Source: GWA1-40-21 sp038078215
Lineage (GTDB): Bacteria; Patescibacteriota; Minisyncoccia; Phycocordibacterales; GWA1-40-21
Direction of reading: 5' to 3'
Length of the DNA stretch: 30,142 nt
Assembly (NCBI GenBank): GCA_038078215.1
Contig: JBBUED010000020.1
Coordinates: forward strand, 1 to 30,142
Position 1 is the stretch's first letter. Every line of letters begins with the position of its first letter. Under the pieces are notes generated by a model, which was given only the letters and a program-made list of their open reading frames with translations, was not told the DNA's origin and did no database searches. Below are positions 1 through 6,545 of this stretch, one piece after another. The translations under genes and the position numbers were made by a program.

Positions 1-6
1 AAAAAA

Positions 7-492
7 ATGAAAAGAATTTTAACGCTCTGCATAATTTATCAAGACAGAAAGATACTGCTTGGGATGAAAAAGCGCGGATTTGGAGTCGGAAAATGGAACG
101 GGTTTGGCGGGCACGTTGAAGAAGCTGAATCCACAGAAGAAGCCGTAAAGCGGGAAGTGTTTGAGGAAGCGGGGTTGAAAGTTAAAAGTCTTGAAAAGAT
201 GGGCGTAATAATTTTTGAGTTCCAAGACGGACATCAAAGTTTTGAAGTTCACATATTCCGAAGTAAAGATTTTGAAGGAGAGATAACTGAATCCGAAGAG
301 ATGAAGCCGGAATGGTTTTATGTTGACAAGTTGCCTTTGGATAATATGTGGCCAGCTGACGCGCATTGGTTGCCGATTATGTTAAAAGGGAAAAAATTTG
401 AGGGAAAATTTATTTATGACCATCCTTCAACGGCAGATTATTCAAGCAAAATAATCAAGAAAAATCTGCGGGAAATGAATGAGGCAAAATAG
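7..492 (+). CDS. MTH1-like Nudix hydrolase (oxidised purine nucleoside triphosphatase)
   Basis: A 161-residue Nudix protein, probably a cytoplasmic nucleotide-pool sanitiser that hydrolyses oxidised purine dNTPs to monophosphates. The Nudix box is complete: Gly35, Glu41 and REVFEEAGL at 49-57. Outside the box it resembles the animal MTH1 subgroup rather than short MutT: LLGMKKRGFG at 17-26, WNGFGG at 30-35, and an MWPAD segment at 114-118. In MTH1 the two Asp residues after WP read the base; here the first is Ala117 and only Asp118 remains, so base specificity may differ. The start lies at the window edge but the N terminus aligns with MTH1 from the first residues, so it looks complete. A hairpin terminator follows directly. 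Family assignment is strong; the exact substrate is inferred. Confidence 0.9.
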   Translation: MKRILTLCIIYQDRKILLGMKKRGFGVGKWNGFGGHVEEAESTEEAVKREVFEEAGLKVKSLEKMGVIIFEFQDGHQSFEVHIFRSKDFEGEITESEEMKPEWFYVDKLPLDNMWPADAHWLPIMLKGKKFEGKFIYDHPSTADYSSKIIKKNLREMNEAK

Positions 493-518
493 CCCGGCGA
501 AAGTTGGGCTATTTTTTT
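491..518 (+). terminator. Rho-independent terminator after the Nudix gene
   Basis: Stem AGCCCGG/TTGGGCT (7 pairs, two of them G-U) with a short loop at 491-510, followed by a run of seven T. It begins inside the stop codon of the Nudix gene. Confidence 0.8.
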
Positions 519-544
519 ATGGCGTGCTATTATCTTTCTTAACT

Positions 545-651
545 ATGAATTACGAAACGCAAAAATTTAGGTCCTCGGGTCGCAAAATCTCTTTATTTTT
601 TAAATGTTTTTGCTCAACCAGACCGTAAATTTTTGCGTTTCGTAATTCAAG
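545..651. repeat. Inverted repeat, AATTACGAAAC-word family (copy A)
   Basis: Arms at 545-569 and 627-651 are reverse complements over about 24 nt, around a spacer of about 57 nt. The outer word AATTACGAAAC recurs at the ends of the two larger elements flanking comF, but the inner arm (GCAAAAATTTA) is unique to this copy. It fills the spacer between the Nudix gene and guaB; no promoter motif stood out there. Confidence 0.75.
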
Positions 652-671
652 ATTCTTAATAATTTCAAGAC

Positions 672-2192
672 ATGCCAAAGAAACAAAAAACAAAGAGACT
701 GCCGAAGGATAAATTTTTTGAAAAAGTGGAGGGGCTCGGAGAGGCGCTTACTTTTGACGATGTTCGGCTGAAATCCGGATATTCGGAAGTGATGCCGGAT
801 GACGTGAATTTGGAGTCTAAATTTTCACGCAATATTTCTCTAAAAATTCCCATCGCGAGCGCGGCAATGGATACTGTCACCGAGCATAAGATGGCGATTG
901 AGATAGCGAAGCTTGGCGGAATCGGAATAATTCATAAAAATTTGACTCCAGAACGGCAGGCCCAGGAAATATGCAAGGTCAAGTATTATCTTAATGGACT
1001 TATTGATAAACCGATATGCGTCAATCAAAATGAAACCATTGATGAGATTCTTAAAATGCGCGAGAAAAGAGAATACGGTTTCCACACCTTTCCGGTAATC
1101 AATGACATCGGAGAAATTGTCGGCATTATCACCAGAAATGATTTTGATTTTTGCGATGATTCTTCCGTTCGGGCGCGGGATATTATGACGAAGTCGGTCA
1201 TAACGGCGGACAGCAAGACCGGTCTGGAAGAAGTCTATAAAATAATGTTTGATAAGAAGAAGAAAGCTCTGCCTCTCGTGGACAAGAACGGAAAAGTCGC
1301 CGGAATGTATGTTTTGAAAGACGTCAAAAGGGTGTTGTTAAAAAATCCGTCCGGCTACAACCTTGACACAAAAGGCCAGTTGAGAACGGGTGCGGCGATT
1401 GGAGTCAATGACTTTGAAAGGCTCGAAAGAATTATCGGCAAAAATGTTGATGTCGTCGTGATAGACACGGCTCACGCGGACACGAAGTCGGTGATAAACA
1501 CTCTTAAAAAAATTAAGTCTGGTTATAAAATTGATGTAGTTGTCGGAAATGTCTCCGAACCGGAATCGGCGAAAAGACTTGCTGACGCCGGAGCGGACGG
1601 GATAAAAGTCGGACAAGGTCCGGGCTCAATCTGCACCACGAGAATAATCGCCGGAATAGGTTCGCCACAGGTAAGCGCGGTTTACAAATGTTCAAAAGTC
1701 GCTGACGAATACGGCATACCGATTTGCGCCGACGGCGGACTAAAAAATTCCGGAGACATACCTATCGCCATCGGCGCGGGCGCCTCATCGGTCATGATGG
1801 GCGGAATGCTCGCTGGCACGAAAGAGTCTCCGGGTGAAACTGTTTTTAAAGACGGAAGACAATGGAAATCCTATCGCGGAATGGGTTCAATCGGAGCGAT
1901 GGAAACCAATAAAGGTTCTAGAGAAAGGTATGGTCAAATCGCCGCAGGGAAAAGCGAACTCATCGCGGAGGGGGTTGAGGGACTGAAACCGTACAAAGGG
2001 GAGCTGAAAGATGTCATATTTCAGTACATTGGCGGGCTCAAGCGCGGAATGGGCTATGTCGGCGCGGGAGACATAGAATCACTCCGCCGCAAAGCCGATT
2101 TTATGAAAATCACTTCCGCCGGAAAAGCGGAATCGCACCCTCACGATATTTTAATAACCAAGGAACCGCCGAATTATCAGGTGGGAAATTAA
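672..2192 (+). CDS. guaB: Inosine-5'-monophosphate dehydrogenase
   Basis: A 506-residue IMP dehydrogenase, catalysing NAD-dependent oxidation of IMP to XMP, the committed step of GMP synthesis. The TIM barrel starts with LTFDDVRL (about 26-33). A CBS-domain pair is inserted at about 112-222. The catalytic loop GPGSICTTRIIAGIG carries the nucleophile Cys321, with ADGG and the mobile-flap RYGQ region further on. Length is normal for the family. In the active-site lead the common VGIGPGS reads VGQGPGS. It stands alone between repeat-filled spacers, with no guaA beside it. The start ATG has no Shine-Dalgarno; upstream is the AATTACGAAAC inverted repeat. Identification is secure. Confidence 0.97.
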   Translation: MPKKQKTKRLPKDKFFEKVEGLGEALTFDDVRLKSGYSEVMPDDVNLESKFSRNISLKIPIASAAMDTVTEHKMAIEIAKLGGIGIIHKNLTPERQAQEICKVKYYLNGLIDKPICVNQNETIDEILKMREKREYGFHTFPVINDIGEIVGIITRNDFDFCDDSSVRARDIMTKSVITADSKTGLEEVYKIMFDKKKKALPLVDKNGKVAGMYVLKDVKRVLLKNPSGYNLDTKGQLRTGAAIGVNDFERLERIIGKNVDVVVIDTAHADTKSVINTLKKIKSGYKIDVVVGNVSEPESAKRLADAGADGIKVGQGPGSICTTRIIAGIGSPQVSAVYKCSKVADEYGIPICADGGLKNSGDIPIAIGAGASSVMMGGMLAGTKESPGETVFKDGRQWKSYRGMGSIGAMETNKGSRERYGQIAAGKSELIAEGVEGLKPYKGELKDVIFQYIGGLKRGMGYVGAGDIESLRRKADFMKITSAGKAESHPHDILITKEPPNYQVGN

Positions 2193-2263
2193 ACTTGGTA
2201 CTCCGACTACCAAGTTTCAGGTTTTGGGCTTTCGTGTTCAACTTGGTAGTCGGAGTACCAAGT
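2193..2263. repeat. Double-hairpin inverted repeat (ACTTGG..CCAAGT family)
   Basis: Two 23-nt arms at 2193-2215 and 2241-2263 are perfect reverse complements separated by 25 nt. Each arm is itself a hairpin (ACTTGGTA, 7-nt loop, TACCAAGT). Partial extra copies of the word follow to about 2280. The same outer words and arm-within-arm design occur inside ligA at 17582-17629. It may terminate guaB transcription, but no T-run follows. Confidence 0.8.
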
Positions 2264-2289
2264 CAGAAGTACCAAGTCAGAAATAAAAT

Positions 2290-2370
2290 ATGAAAAACAT
2301 AAAAAATATAGTTTTGATAGGAATAGTGGCGGCGGTGGTTTGGGTAGCGTATTATCTTTCAAATAATTAG
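2290..2370 (+). CDS. Possible 26-residue single-pass membrane peptide
   Basis: A short reading frame begins MKNIKNIVLIGIVAAV and ends YYLSNN. A basic N terminus, a hydrophobic stretch (about residues 7-23) and a short polar tail are typical of small membrane peptides. There is no ribosome-binding site or clear promoter, and it lies between two repeat elements, so it could be chance. No family is recognised. Confidence 0.35.
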   Translation: MKNIKNIVLIGIVAAVVWVAYYLSNN

Positions 2371-2382
2371 AGACTTACCTCG

Positions 2383-2577
2383 AATTACTTTGAATTACAA
2401 AACTCGTCGAAGGCATGTCTTTTTAAGGGGGTTTTGAGCCCCTCACCAGTTTTGATTTTAGAAATTTCTACTTCCAAAACTTGTGAGGGACGAAAATTTC
2501 AGGATTTTTTAAGCTTCAAAAATCCGTACCCTAAAAAAGACATACCGAGAAAGAGTTTCGTAATTTATACTTCATTA
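2383..2577. repeat. Structured repeat element, copy B (left of comF)
   Basis: An imperfect long inverted repeat with nested hairpins. Outer arms use AATTAC(G/A)AAAC; the next arm is AAGGCATGTCTTTTTAAGGG (2410-2429), pairing with CCCTAAAAAAGACATACC (about 2530-2547). Inside are a CCTCAC..GTGAGG hairpin (about 2438-2491) and GGATTTTTTAAGCTTC with its partner (about 2502-2526). Copy C on the other side of comF is the same element in the opposite orientation. No gene is supported in 2371-2608. Confidence 0.75.
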
Positions 2578-2608
2578 CCCTACAGCTTGTCACAGGGGAC
2601 TATATCTT

Positions 2609-3268
2609 CTAATGCGCGAGCGCGAAGCATATCACTTGGCGCGCGCCGGCATTCATCAGAGTTTTTTTCGCTTCCGCCATCGTAGCGCCGGTCGTGATGA
2701 CATCGTCTACGAGAATTATATTGGCATTTCGGATTTTTTCAGAGTCGCCGGCGGCGAAACACCCTTTTAAATTTTGCAACCTTTTTGCTCTGTTTTTTAC
2801 TGAAGTCTGGCTTGGCGAGTCTTTGATTTTTTCAAGAATATTTTCAGGCGCGGTAAAATTTTTGTTGCCGTCAATTCGCGCGAGCTCGCTCGCGACAAAC
2901 TCGCATTGATTGTAGCCTCTTTCTTTAAAACGCTTTTTGGAAGATGGAATAGGGAGCAAAATCGGATTTTTAAAATCAGAAAAAAGCGCTTTGTCGGCAA
3001 GTTCGTCAAGTATGAATTCGTAAAAAAGTTCGCAAAAGACGGTCATCAATTTTTCATTTTTTCTGTATTTGATTTCCCATATCGCCCGCCTCGCCAATTC
3101 ATTCCTATAATCAAACAGAGCTTTGCTTTCATTGCCCTCAATTTCTCTCGCTCTCGGTATTTTCCGGACAAGCTCGCTCGCGCTCATGTTTTCAATAGAG
3201 ATTACGGGCAACGAGCGAGGGAATAGGAAGTCAAGGAAGAAGTTAAAAATCTTTCGGCTATGACTCAT
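2609..3268 (-). CDS. comF: ComF-family phosphoribosyltransferase-like protein
   Basis: A 219-residue ComF-family protein, associated with DNA uptake in naturally competent bacteria; the biochemical role is unclear in most species. The PRPP-binding signature IILVDDVITTGAT lies near residues 183-195, and LLPIPSSKKRFKERGYNQ near 103-120 is typical of the family. The N-terminal LDFLFPRS matches the usual ComF opening, but the zinc-ribbon cysteines that normally follow are absent. It is transcribed against its neighbours and bracketed by inverted copies of one repeat element. A TATACT box lies 6 nt upstream of the ATG, so the mRNA is probably leaderless. A link to the nearby type IV pilus in DNA uptake is inferred. 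Confidence 0.88.
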   Translation of the reverse strand: MSHSRKIFNFFLDFLFPRSLPVISIENMSASELVRKIPRAREIEGNESKALFDYRNELARRAIWEIKYRKNEKLMTVFCELFYEFILDELADKALFSDFKNPILLPIPSSKKRFKERGYNQCEFVASELARIDGNKNFTAPENILEKIKDSPSQTSVKNRAKRLQNLKGCFAAGDSEKIRNANIILVDDVITTGATMAEAKKTLMNAGARQVICFALAH

Positions 3269-3274
3269 TATGCA

Positions 3275-3280
3275 AGTATA
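3275..3280 (-). promoter_or_regulatory. -10 box of comF, leaderless arrangement
   Basis: TATACT on the minus strand ends 6 nt before the comF ATG, placing the predicted transcription start at or next to the start codon. Confidence 0.55.
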
Positions 3281-3301
3281 GAATAACGGGTCTCAAATTT
3301 C

Positions 3302-3452
3302 TAATTACTATGAATTACGAAACTCTTACTCGGCAGGCTATTTTGAGGGTACGGATTTTTTGAAGCTTAAAAAATCCTGAAGTTTTCGCGTCGCCACGCT
3401 CAAAACCCCCTCAAAATAGCCCGCCTCGACGAGTTTCGTAATTCAAAGTAAT
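3302..3452. repeat. Structured repeat element, copy C (right of comF, inverted relative to copy B)
   Basis: Read on the minus strand this matches copy B in order: AATTACTTTGAATTACGAAAC, CTCGTCGAGG, an arm ending GAGGGGGTTTTGAG, CTTCAGGATTTTTTAAGC, TCAAAAAATCCGTACCCT and a closing arm. The pairing arm reads GGCGGGCTATTTTGAGGG here rather than the B sequence, yet its partner has changed too, so the stem is kept. It occupies the left half of the 358-nt stretch 3269-3626, which has no gene. Confidence 0.78.
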
Positions 3453-3571
3453 TACTAATTTCTAATGCCTAATCAAGCCCCAATGACAAAATGACCAATG
3501 ACCGAATTTTAAATTAGACATTAAAGCATTGAGCATTGATTAGAAATTAGATCAATTAGGAATTAGAAATT
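3453..3571. repeat. AATTTCTAATGCCTAATC-word inverted repeat
   Basis: Words such as CTAATTTCTAATGCCTAATC (3452-3473) are mirrored at 3529-3550. The last 27 nt, 3545-3571, are identical to 22303-22329, nearly 19 kb away. No coding frame is apparent. Confidence 0.65.
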
Positions 3572-3613
3572 AATCTCCACAATAACATTCTATGCTTTTA
3601 AAGCATTTTTTTA

Positions 3614-3622
3614 TGATATAAT
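3614..3622 (+). promoter_or_regulatory. Extended -10 promoter of pilM, leaderless arrangement
   Basis: TGATATAAT (extended -10) ends 4 nt before the pilM ATG at 3627; no good -35 box is seen. The predicted start site falls on or beside the start codon. This is probably the main promoter of the pilus motor genes. Confidence 0.65.
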
Positions 3623-3626
3623 TCGC

Positions 3627-4763
3627 ATGAATCAAAACACTATGGATAATCCCTTTAAAAAAATTTTGAACTATTTTTTTTCAAAGAGCGGCGGAAGCGC
3701 GCTGGGAATTGACATCGGTTCTTCTTCAATAAAGCTGATTCAGCTTAAGAAAAAAGGGGGAAAGGCCGTGTTGGAAACTTACGGCGAAATATCGCTCGGA
3801 CCTTACGCCGGTTTTGAAATAGGCAGGTCAACAAGTTTGAACGCCGATAAAATCGCCGAAGCCCTCCGAGACCTTATAGGTGAAGCCAATGCGACGACTA
3901 AAGCGTGCGGAATGTCAATTCCAATCAGTTCAAGTCTTATCACTTTCATAAGATTGCCGCGGTCGGCTGAAAAACAGCTTAAGACCGTCATTCCCATGGA
4001 AGCCAGAAAGTATATACCGGTTCCGATTTCGGAGGTGAGCCTCAATTGGTGGGTTGTGCCGGAAGAGAGGGAAGAACTTTCCGATTTTCAGTCCGGCGCG
4101 GCGGAAAAGCCGGCCCCGGGCATAAATGTTTTTCTGGCCGCCATCCACAATGACGCCATAAATCGCAACACGAAAATCGTAAAAGACGCCGCTTTGGAGT
4201 CAAGCTTTTTTGAAATTGAATTATTCAGCAGTATCAGGTCTTCACTTGACCAAAGCCTGGCGCCGCAGATGATTTTTGAAATGGGCGCGGGTTCCACCAA
4301 GCTTTATATAGTGGAAAGGGGGGTGTTGAGAAATTCACATTTGATTAACAAAGGGTCGCAGGACGTAAGCATAGCGGTGTCAAAATCAATGGGAATAAGT
4401 TTTGAAGAAGCGGAGAGGCTTAAGAGGGAATACGGAATTGTTAACGGAGGCAAAGAAAAAGATTTGACGGAGATAACTTCCCTCACTCTTGATTACGTAT
4501 TTTCGGAGGCGAGCAGGATTTTATTGAATTATCAGAAGAAATACAATAACAGCGTAAGCAAAGTGGTCTTGACGGGCGGAGGGGTCAATCTGAAAGGTCT
4601 TAAGGAATACGCCGAGAAATTTTTTCAAACGGAATGCGTCATAGCCAATCCTTTTGATAAAGTTGAATTTCCGGCTTTCCTTGACGATGTCCTTAAAACA
4701 GCCGGTCCGGAATTTTCCGTGGCTATAGGCATAGCGCTCCGAAAGCTTCAGGAGCTTGGGTAG
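3627..4763 (+). CDS. pilM: Type IV pilus inner-membrane assembly protein PilM (actin-like)
   Basis: A 378-residue actin/FtsA-fold cytoplasmic protein that binds the N-terminal tail of PilN and links the PilN/PilO complex to the pilus motor. The first ATP-binding segment GIDIGSSSIKLIQL lies at about 27-40, a second phosphate-binding loop FEMGAGSTKLYIV at about 219-231, and the third motif VVLTGGGVNLKGL near 315-327. Length and order match PilM. A second ATG six codons in (3642) could be used, but the extended -10 just upstream supports 3627. It heads the series pilM-N-O-P-B-RR-T-C. A repeat-rich spacer of about 190 nt separates it from pilN. Confidence 0.93.
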   Translation: MNQNTMDNPFKKILNYFFSKSGGSALGIDIGSSSIKLIQLKKKGGKAVLETYGEISLGPYAGFEIGRSTSLNADKIAEALRDLIGEANATTKACGMSIPISSSLITFIRLPRSAEKQLKTVIPMEARKYIPVPISEVSLNWWVVPEEREELSDFQSGAAEKPAPGINVFLAAIHNDAINRNTKIVKDAALESSFFEIELFSSIRSSLDQSLAPQMIFEMGAGSTKLYIVERGVLRNSHLINKGSQDVSIAVSKSMGISFEEAERLKREYGIVNGGKEKDLTEITSLTLDYVFSEASRILLNYQKKYNNSVSKVVLTGGGVNLKGLKEYAEKFFQTECVIANPFDKVEFPAFLDDVLKTAGPEFSVAIGIALRKLQELG

Positions 4764-4866
4764 AAAGTTATCAAGTTTGTAAAGTTATAAAGTATTGTGC
4801 GGAATGTCATATTTTACTTCCTTCTCTACTTTATAAACTTGATGAACTTTATAACTTTATAAACTT
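4764..4866. repeat. AAAGTTTATAA-word inverted repeat between pilM and pilN
   Basis: Left arm words AAAGTTATCAAGTTTG / TAAAGTTATAAAGTA (4764-4794) are mirrored by TACTTTATAAACTTGATG / AACTTTATAACTTTATAAACTT (about 4827-4866), around a spacer of about 32 nt. The same vocabulary recurs near 11172-11247 and 27228-27330. It could form a terminator-like hairpin after pilM. Confidence 0.7.
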
Positions 4867-4914
4867 AAAATGGAGCGCTTCGCGCTCGAGCTTGCCCCGA
4901 AATCCAATACCATT

Positions 4915-4920
4915 TATAAT
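4915..4920 (+). promoter_or_regulatory. Possible -10 box before pilN
   Basis: TATAAT lies 34 nt before the pilN ATG with no convincing -35. If used, it restarts transcription after the inverted repeat. Confidence 0.35.
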
Positions 4921-4954
4921 AATGACAGCTCGTTAAACTTAAATTAAAATCCAT

Positions 4955-5569
4955 ATGGACGGAAAATTTCAAACGTCATTCATTCCCAAAAAACCGATAG
5001 TGTCCGCCGCGCAAGAGAGAAGCTCGGGCATGAGTTTGTTCATGTTCGTTTCAATATTTATTTTTATCGTAAGCTTGGCGCTTGCCGGCTTTGTTTTTGT
5101 CGGGCAGAAATATTTATCGGCCCAGCTTGAGAAAGACAAGCAAAATTTCAGCAAAGCCCAAGACATGTTTGATTCCATTACCGTGGAAACCCTCGTCAAG
5201 TTGGACAAGAGAATAGAGTCCGCCAAAAAGATATTGGCGAAGCACATCGCGATATCGCCTGTGTTTGATTTTCTGGAATCAAAGACTCTCAAAAATATCC
5301 GTTTCAAAACCGTGGAAATATCTTTCGCGGAAAACGGCGTCGCCAAGCTTGACATGAAGGGAGAGGCGAAAAATTTCAGCGCCGTGGCTCTTCAGTCCGA
5401 TGTGTTCGCGGAAAGCAAAGAGCTTAAAAATCCCGTAATATCGGATATAGATTTGACCCTTGGCGGCGGCGTCTCGTTCAACTTTAAGTCGGAAGTGGAC
5501 ACGAACTCCGTCCTTTACGGGAATTCCTTTGGGGGTGGGAGCGGCGCGGATAATGAAGAAAATAATTGA
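4955..5569 (+). CDS. pilN: PilN-like pilus assembly protein
   Basis: A 204-residue bitopic protein with a short cytoplasmic tail, a transmembrane helix at about 27-50 (starting MSLFMFVSIFIFIVS) and a periplasm-facing coiled-coil/ferredoxin-like part. Its tail should contact PilM, and its outer part should pair with PilO. The short conserved Asn-rich PilM-binding tail of proteobacterial PilN is not obvious; instead the tail reads KFQTSFIPKKPIV. Assignment rests on size, topology and position between pilM and a PilO-like gene rather than on strong motifs. It ends in TGA immediately before the next gene, suggesting translational coupling. No Shine-Dalgarno is seen. Confidence 0.78.
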   Translation: MDGKFQTSFIPKKPIVSAAQERSSGMSLFMFVSIFIFIVSLALAGFVFVGQKYLSAQLEKDKQNFSKAQDMFDSITVETLVKLDKRIESAKKILAKHIAISPVFDFLESKTLKNIRFKTVEISFAENGVAKLDMKGEAKNFSAVALQSDVFAESKELKNPVISDIDLTLGGGVSFNFKSEVDTNSVLYGNSFGGGSGADNEENN

Positions 5570-5574
5570 ATTTT

Positions 5575-6126
5575 ATGAATATAATAGCGCCAACATTTTT
5601 GATTTTAGCCGCAGTCGGAATTTTTTACGGATACGTCAATCCGAACTATCGCGGCGATAATGTTCCGGCGAGCATAGTGAAACTTACGGAAGAGAGAAAA
5701 AAGTACGGAGAGGCGCTGAATAACTCCAACAATTTCATTTCCGAAAGGAACAAGCTCGTGGAGAAAAATAACAACCTGTCCGGCAATGATTTGGAACGGC
5801 TGAAAAAATTTCTTCCCGACCACATTGACAACGCGAGGCTGATAATTGACATTGACGGAATCGCTTCCAGATACGGCCTTAACATAAGGAACATAAAAAT
5901 AGACAACAATGTTGATGGCAAAGAAGCGCTCGGGCCGGATAATAATCCTTATGGAACTCTCGCTTTCAAATTCAATGTAATAGCGTCGTACGATAAATTC
6001 AAACTGTTCTTGAAAGACCTGCAGGACAGTTTGAGAATTATTGATGTTGTCGGCGTTTCTTTCGCCTCAACGGAAACAGGCTATTATGATTACGGCGTAA
6101 CGATAAAGACATATTGGATTAAATAA
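5575..6126 (+). CDS. pilO: PilO-like pilus assembly protein
   Basis: About 183 residues: an N-terminal membrane helix (APTFLILAAVGIFYGYV), a coiled coil (about 35-75, rich in E/K/N) and a compact C-terminal domain ending YYDYGVTIKTYWIK. This is the topology of PilO, the PilN partner that organises the inner-membrane part of the pilus machine. I chose ATG 5575; a TTG at 5566 overlapping the pilN stop would add three residues. The gene follows pilN by a few bases, consistent with one transcript. Sequence conservation in PilO is low, so position carries much of the weight. Confidence 0.75.
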   Translation: MNIIAPTFLILAAVGIFYGYVNPNYRGDNVPASIVKLTEERKKYGEALNNSNNFISERNKLVEKNNNLSGNDLERLKKFLPDHIDNARLIIDIDGIASRYGLNIRNIKIDNNVDGKEALGPDNNPYGTLAFKFNVIASYDKFKLFLKDLQDSLRIIDVVGVSFASTETGYYDYGVTIKTYWIK

Positions 6127-6137
6127 TTTCAACTAAA

Positions 6138-6497
6138 ATGTCCAAAAAAAATAAAGTAATGCTTGTGGTTTTGCTCGTCATATTGGCTTTTTTCGGCTAC
6201 CGTTTTATGTTTAAAAAAGACGCATCTTCCGGCAAGAGCGATCTTGCGGTCGATGCCGGAGCGGAAGCATCCGGGCAATCGGCAATCGGCAGAGACCTCA
6301 TCGTTACCATATCCAAGCTGAAGTCTCTGAATCTGGATGACTCTTTGTTTAAAGACCCGATTTTCAACAATTTGAGCGATTTCAGCATTCCGTTGATTCC
6401 GCAGGAAGTCGGCAGGAGCAATCCTTTTTCTCCGATCGGCGGTTCGGCTAATCCGGATAACGGCGGCCCGTCTGGAGACAAGAAAACCAAAAATTAA
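6138..6497 (+). CDS. Small membrane protein in the PilP position
   Basis: 119 residues with an N-terminal membrane helix (VMLVVLLVILAFFGYRFMF, about 7-25), a flexible acidic/Ser linker, then a motif containing FKDPIFNNLSDFSIPLIPQ and GRSNPFSPI. The GR-x-NPF ending recalls the proline-rich signature of PilP lipoproteins, but there is no lipobox and the beta domain is missing. It lies between pilO and pilB, so a role as a reduced PilP or an additional alignment-complex subunit is an inference from position. The C terminus is Gly/Asn/Lys-rich and probably disordered. Confidence 0.65.
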   Translation: MSKKNKVMLVVLLVILAFFGYRFMFKKDASSGKSDLAVDAGAEASGQSAIGRDLIVTISKLKSLNLDDSLFKDPIFNNLSDFSIPLIPQEVGRSNPFSPIGGSANPDNGGPSGDKKTKN

Positions 6498-6545
6498 AAC
6501 GAAAGGTTGAGAAAATAGATTTTAATAATAAATCATCAATCGCAA

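Noticed and set aside
2434..2685. Possible small plus-strand gene left of comF
   Set aside because: It lies within the structured repeat and runs into comF antisense; no protein-like signature.
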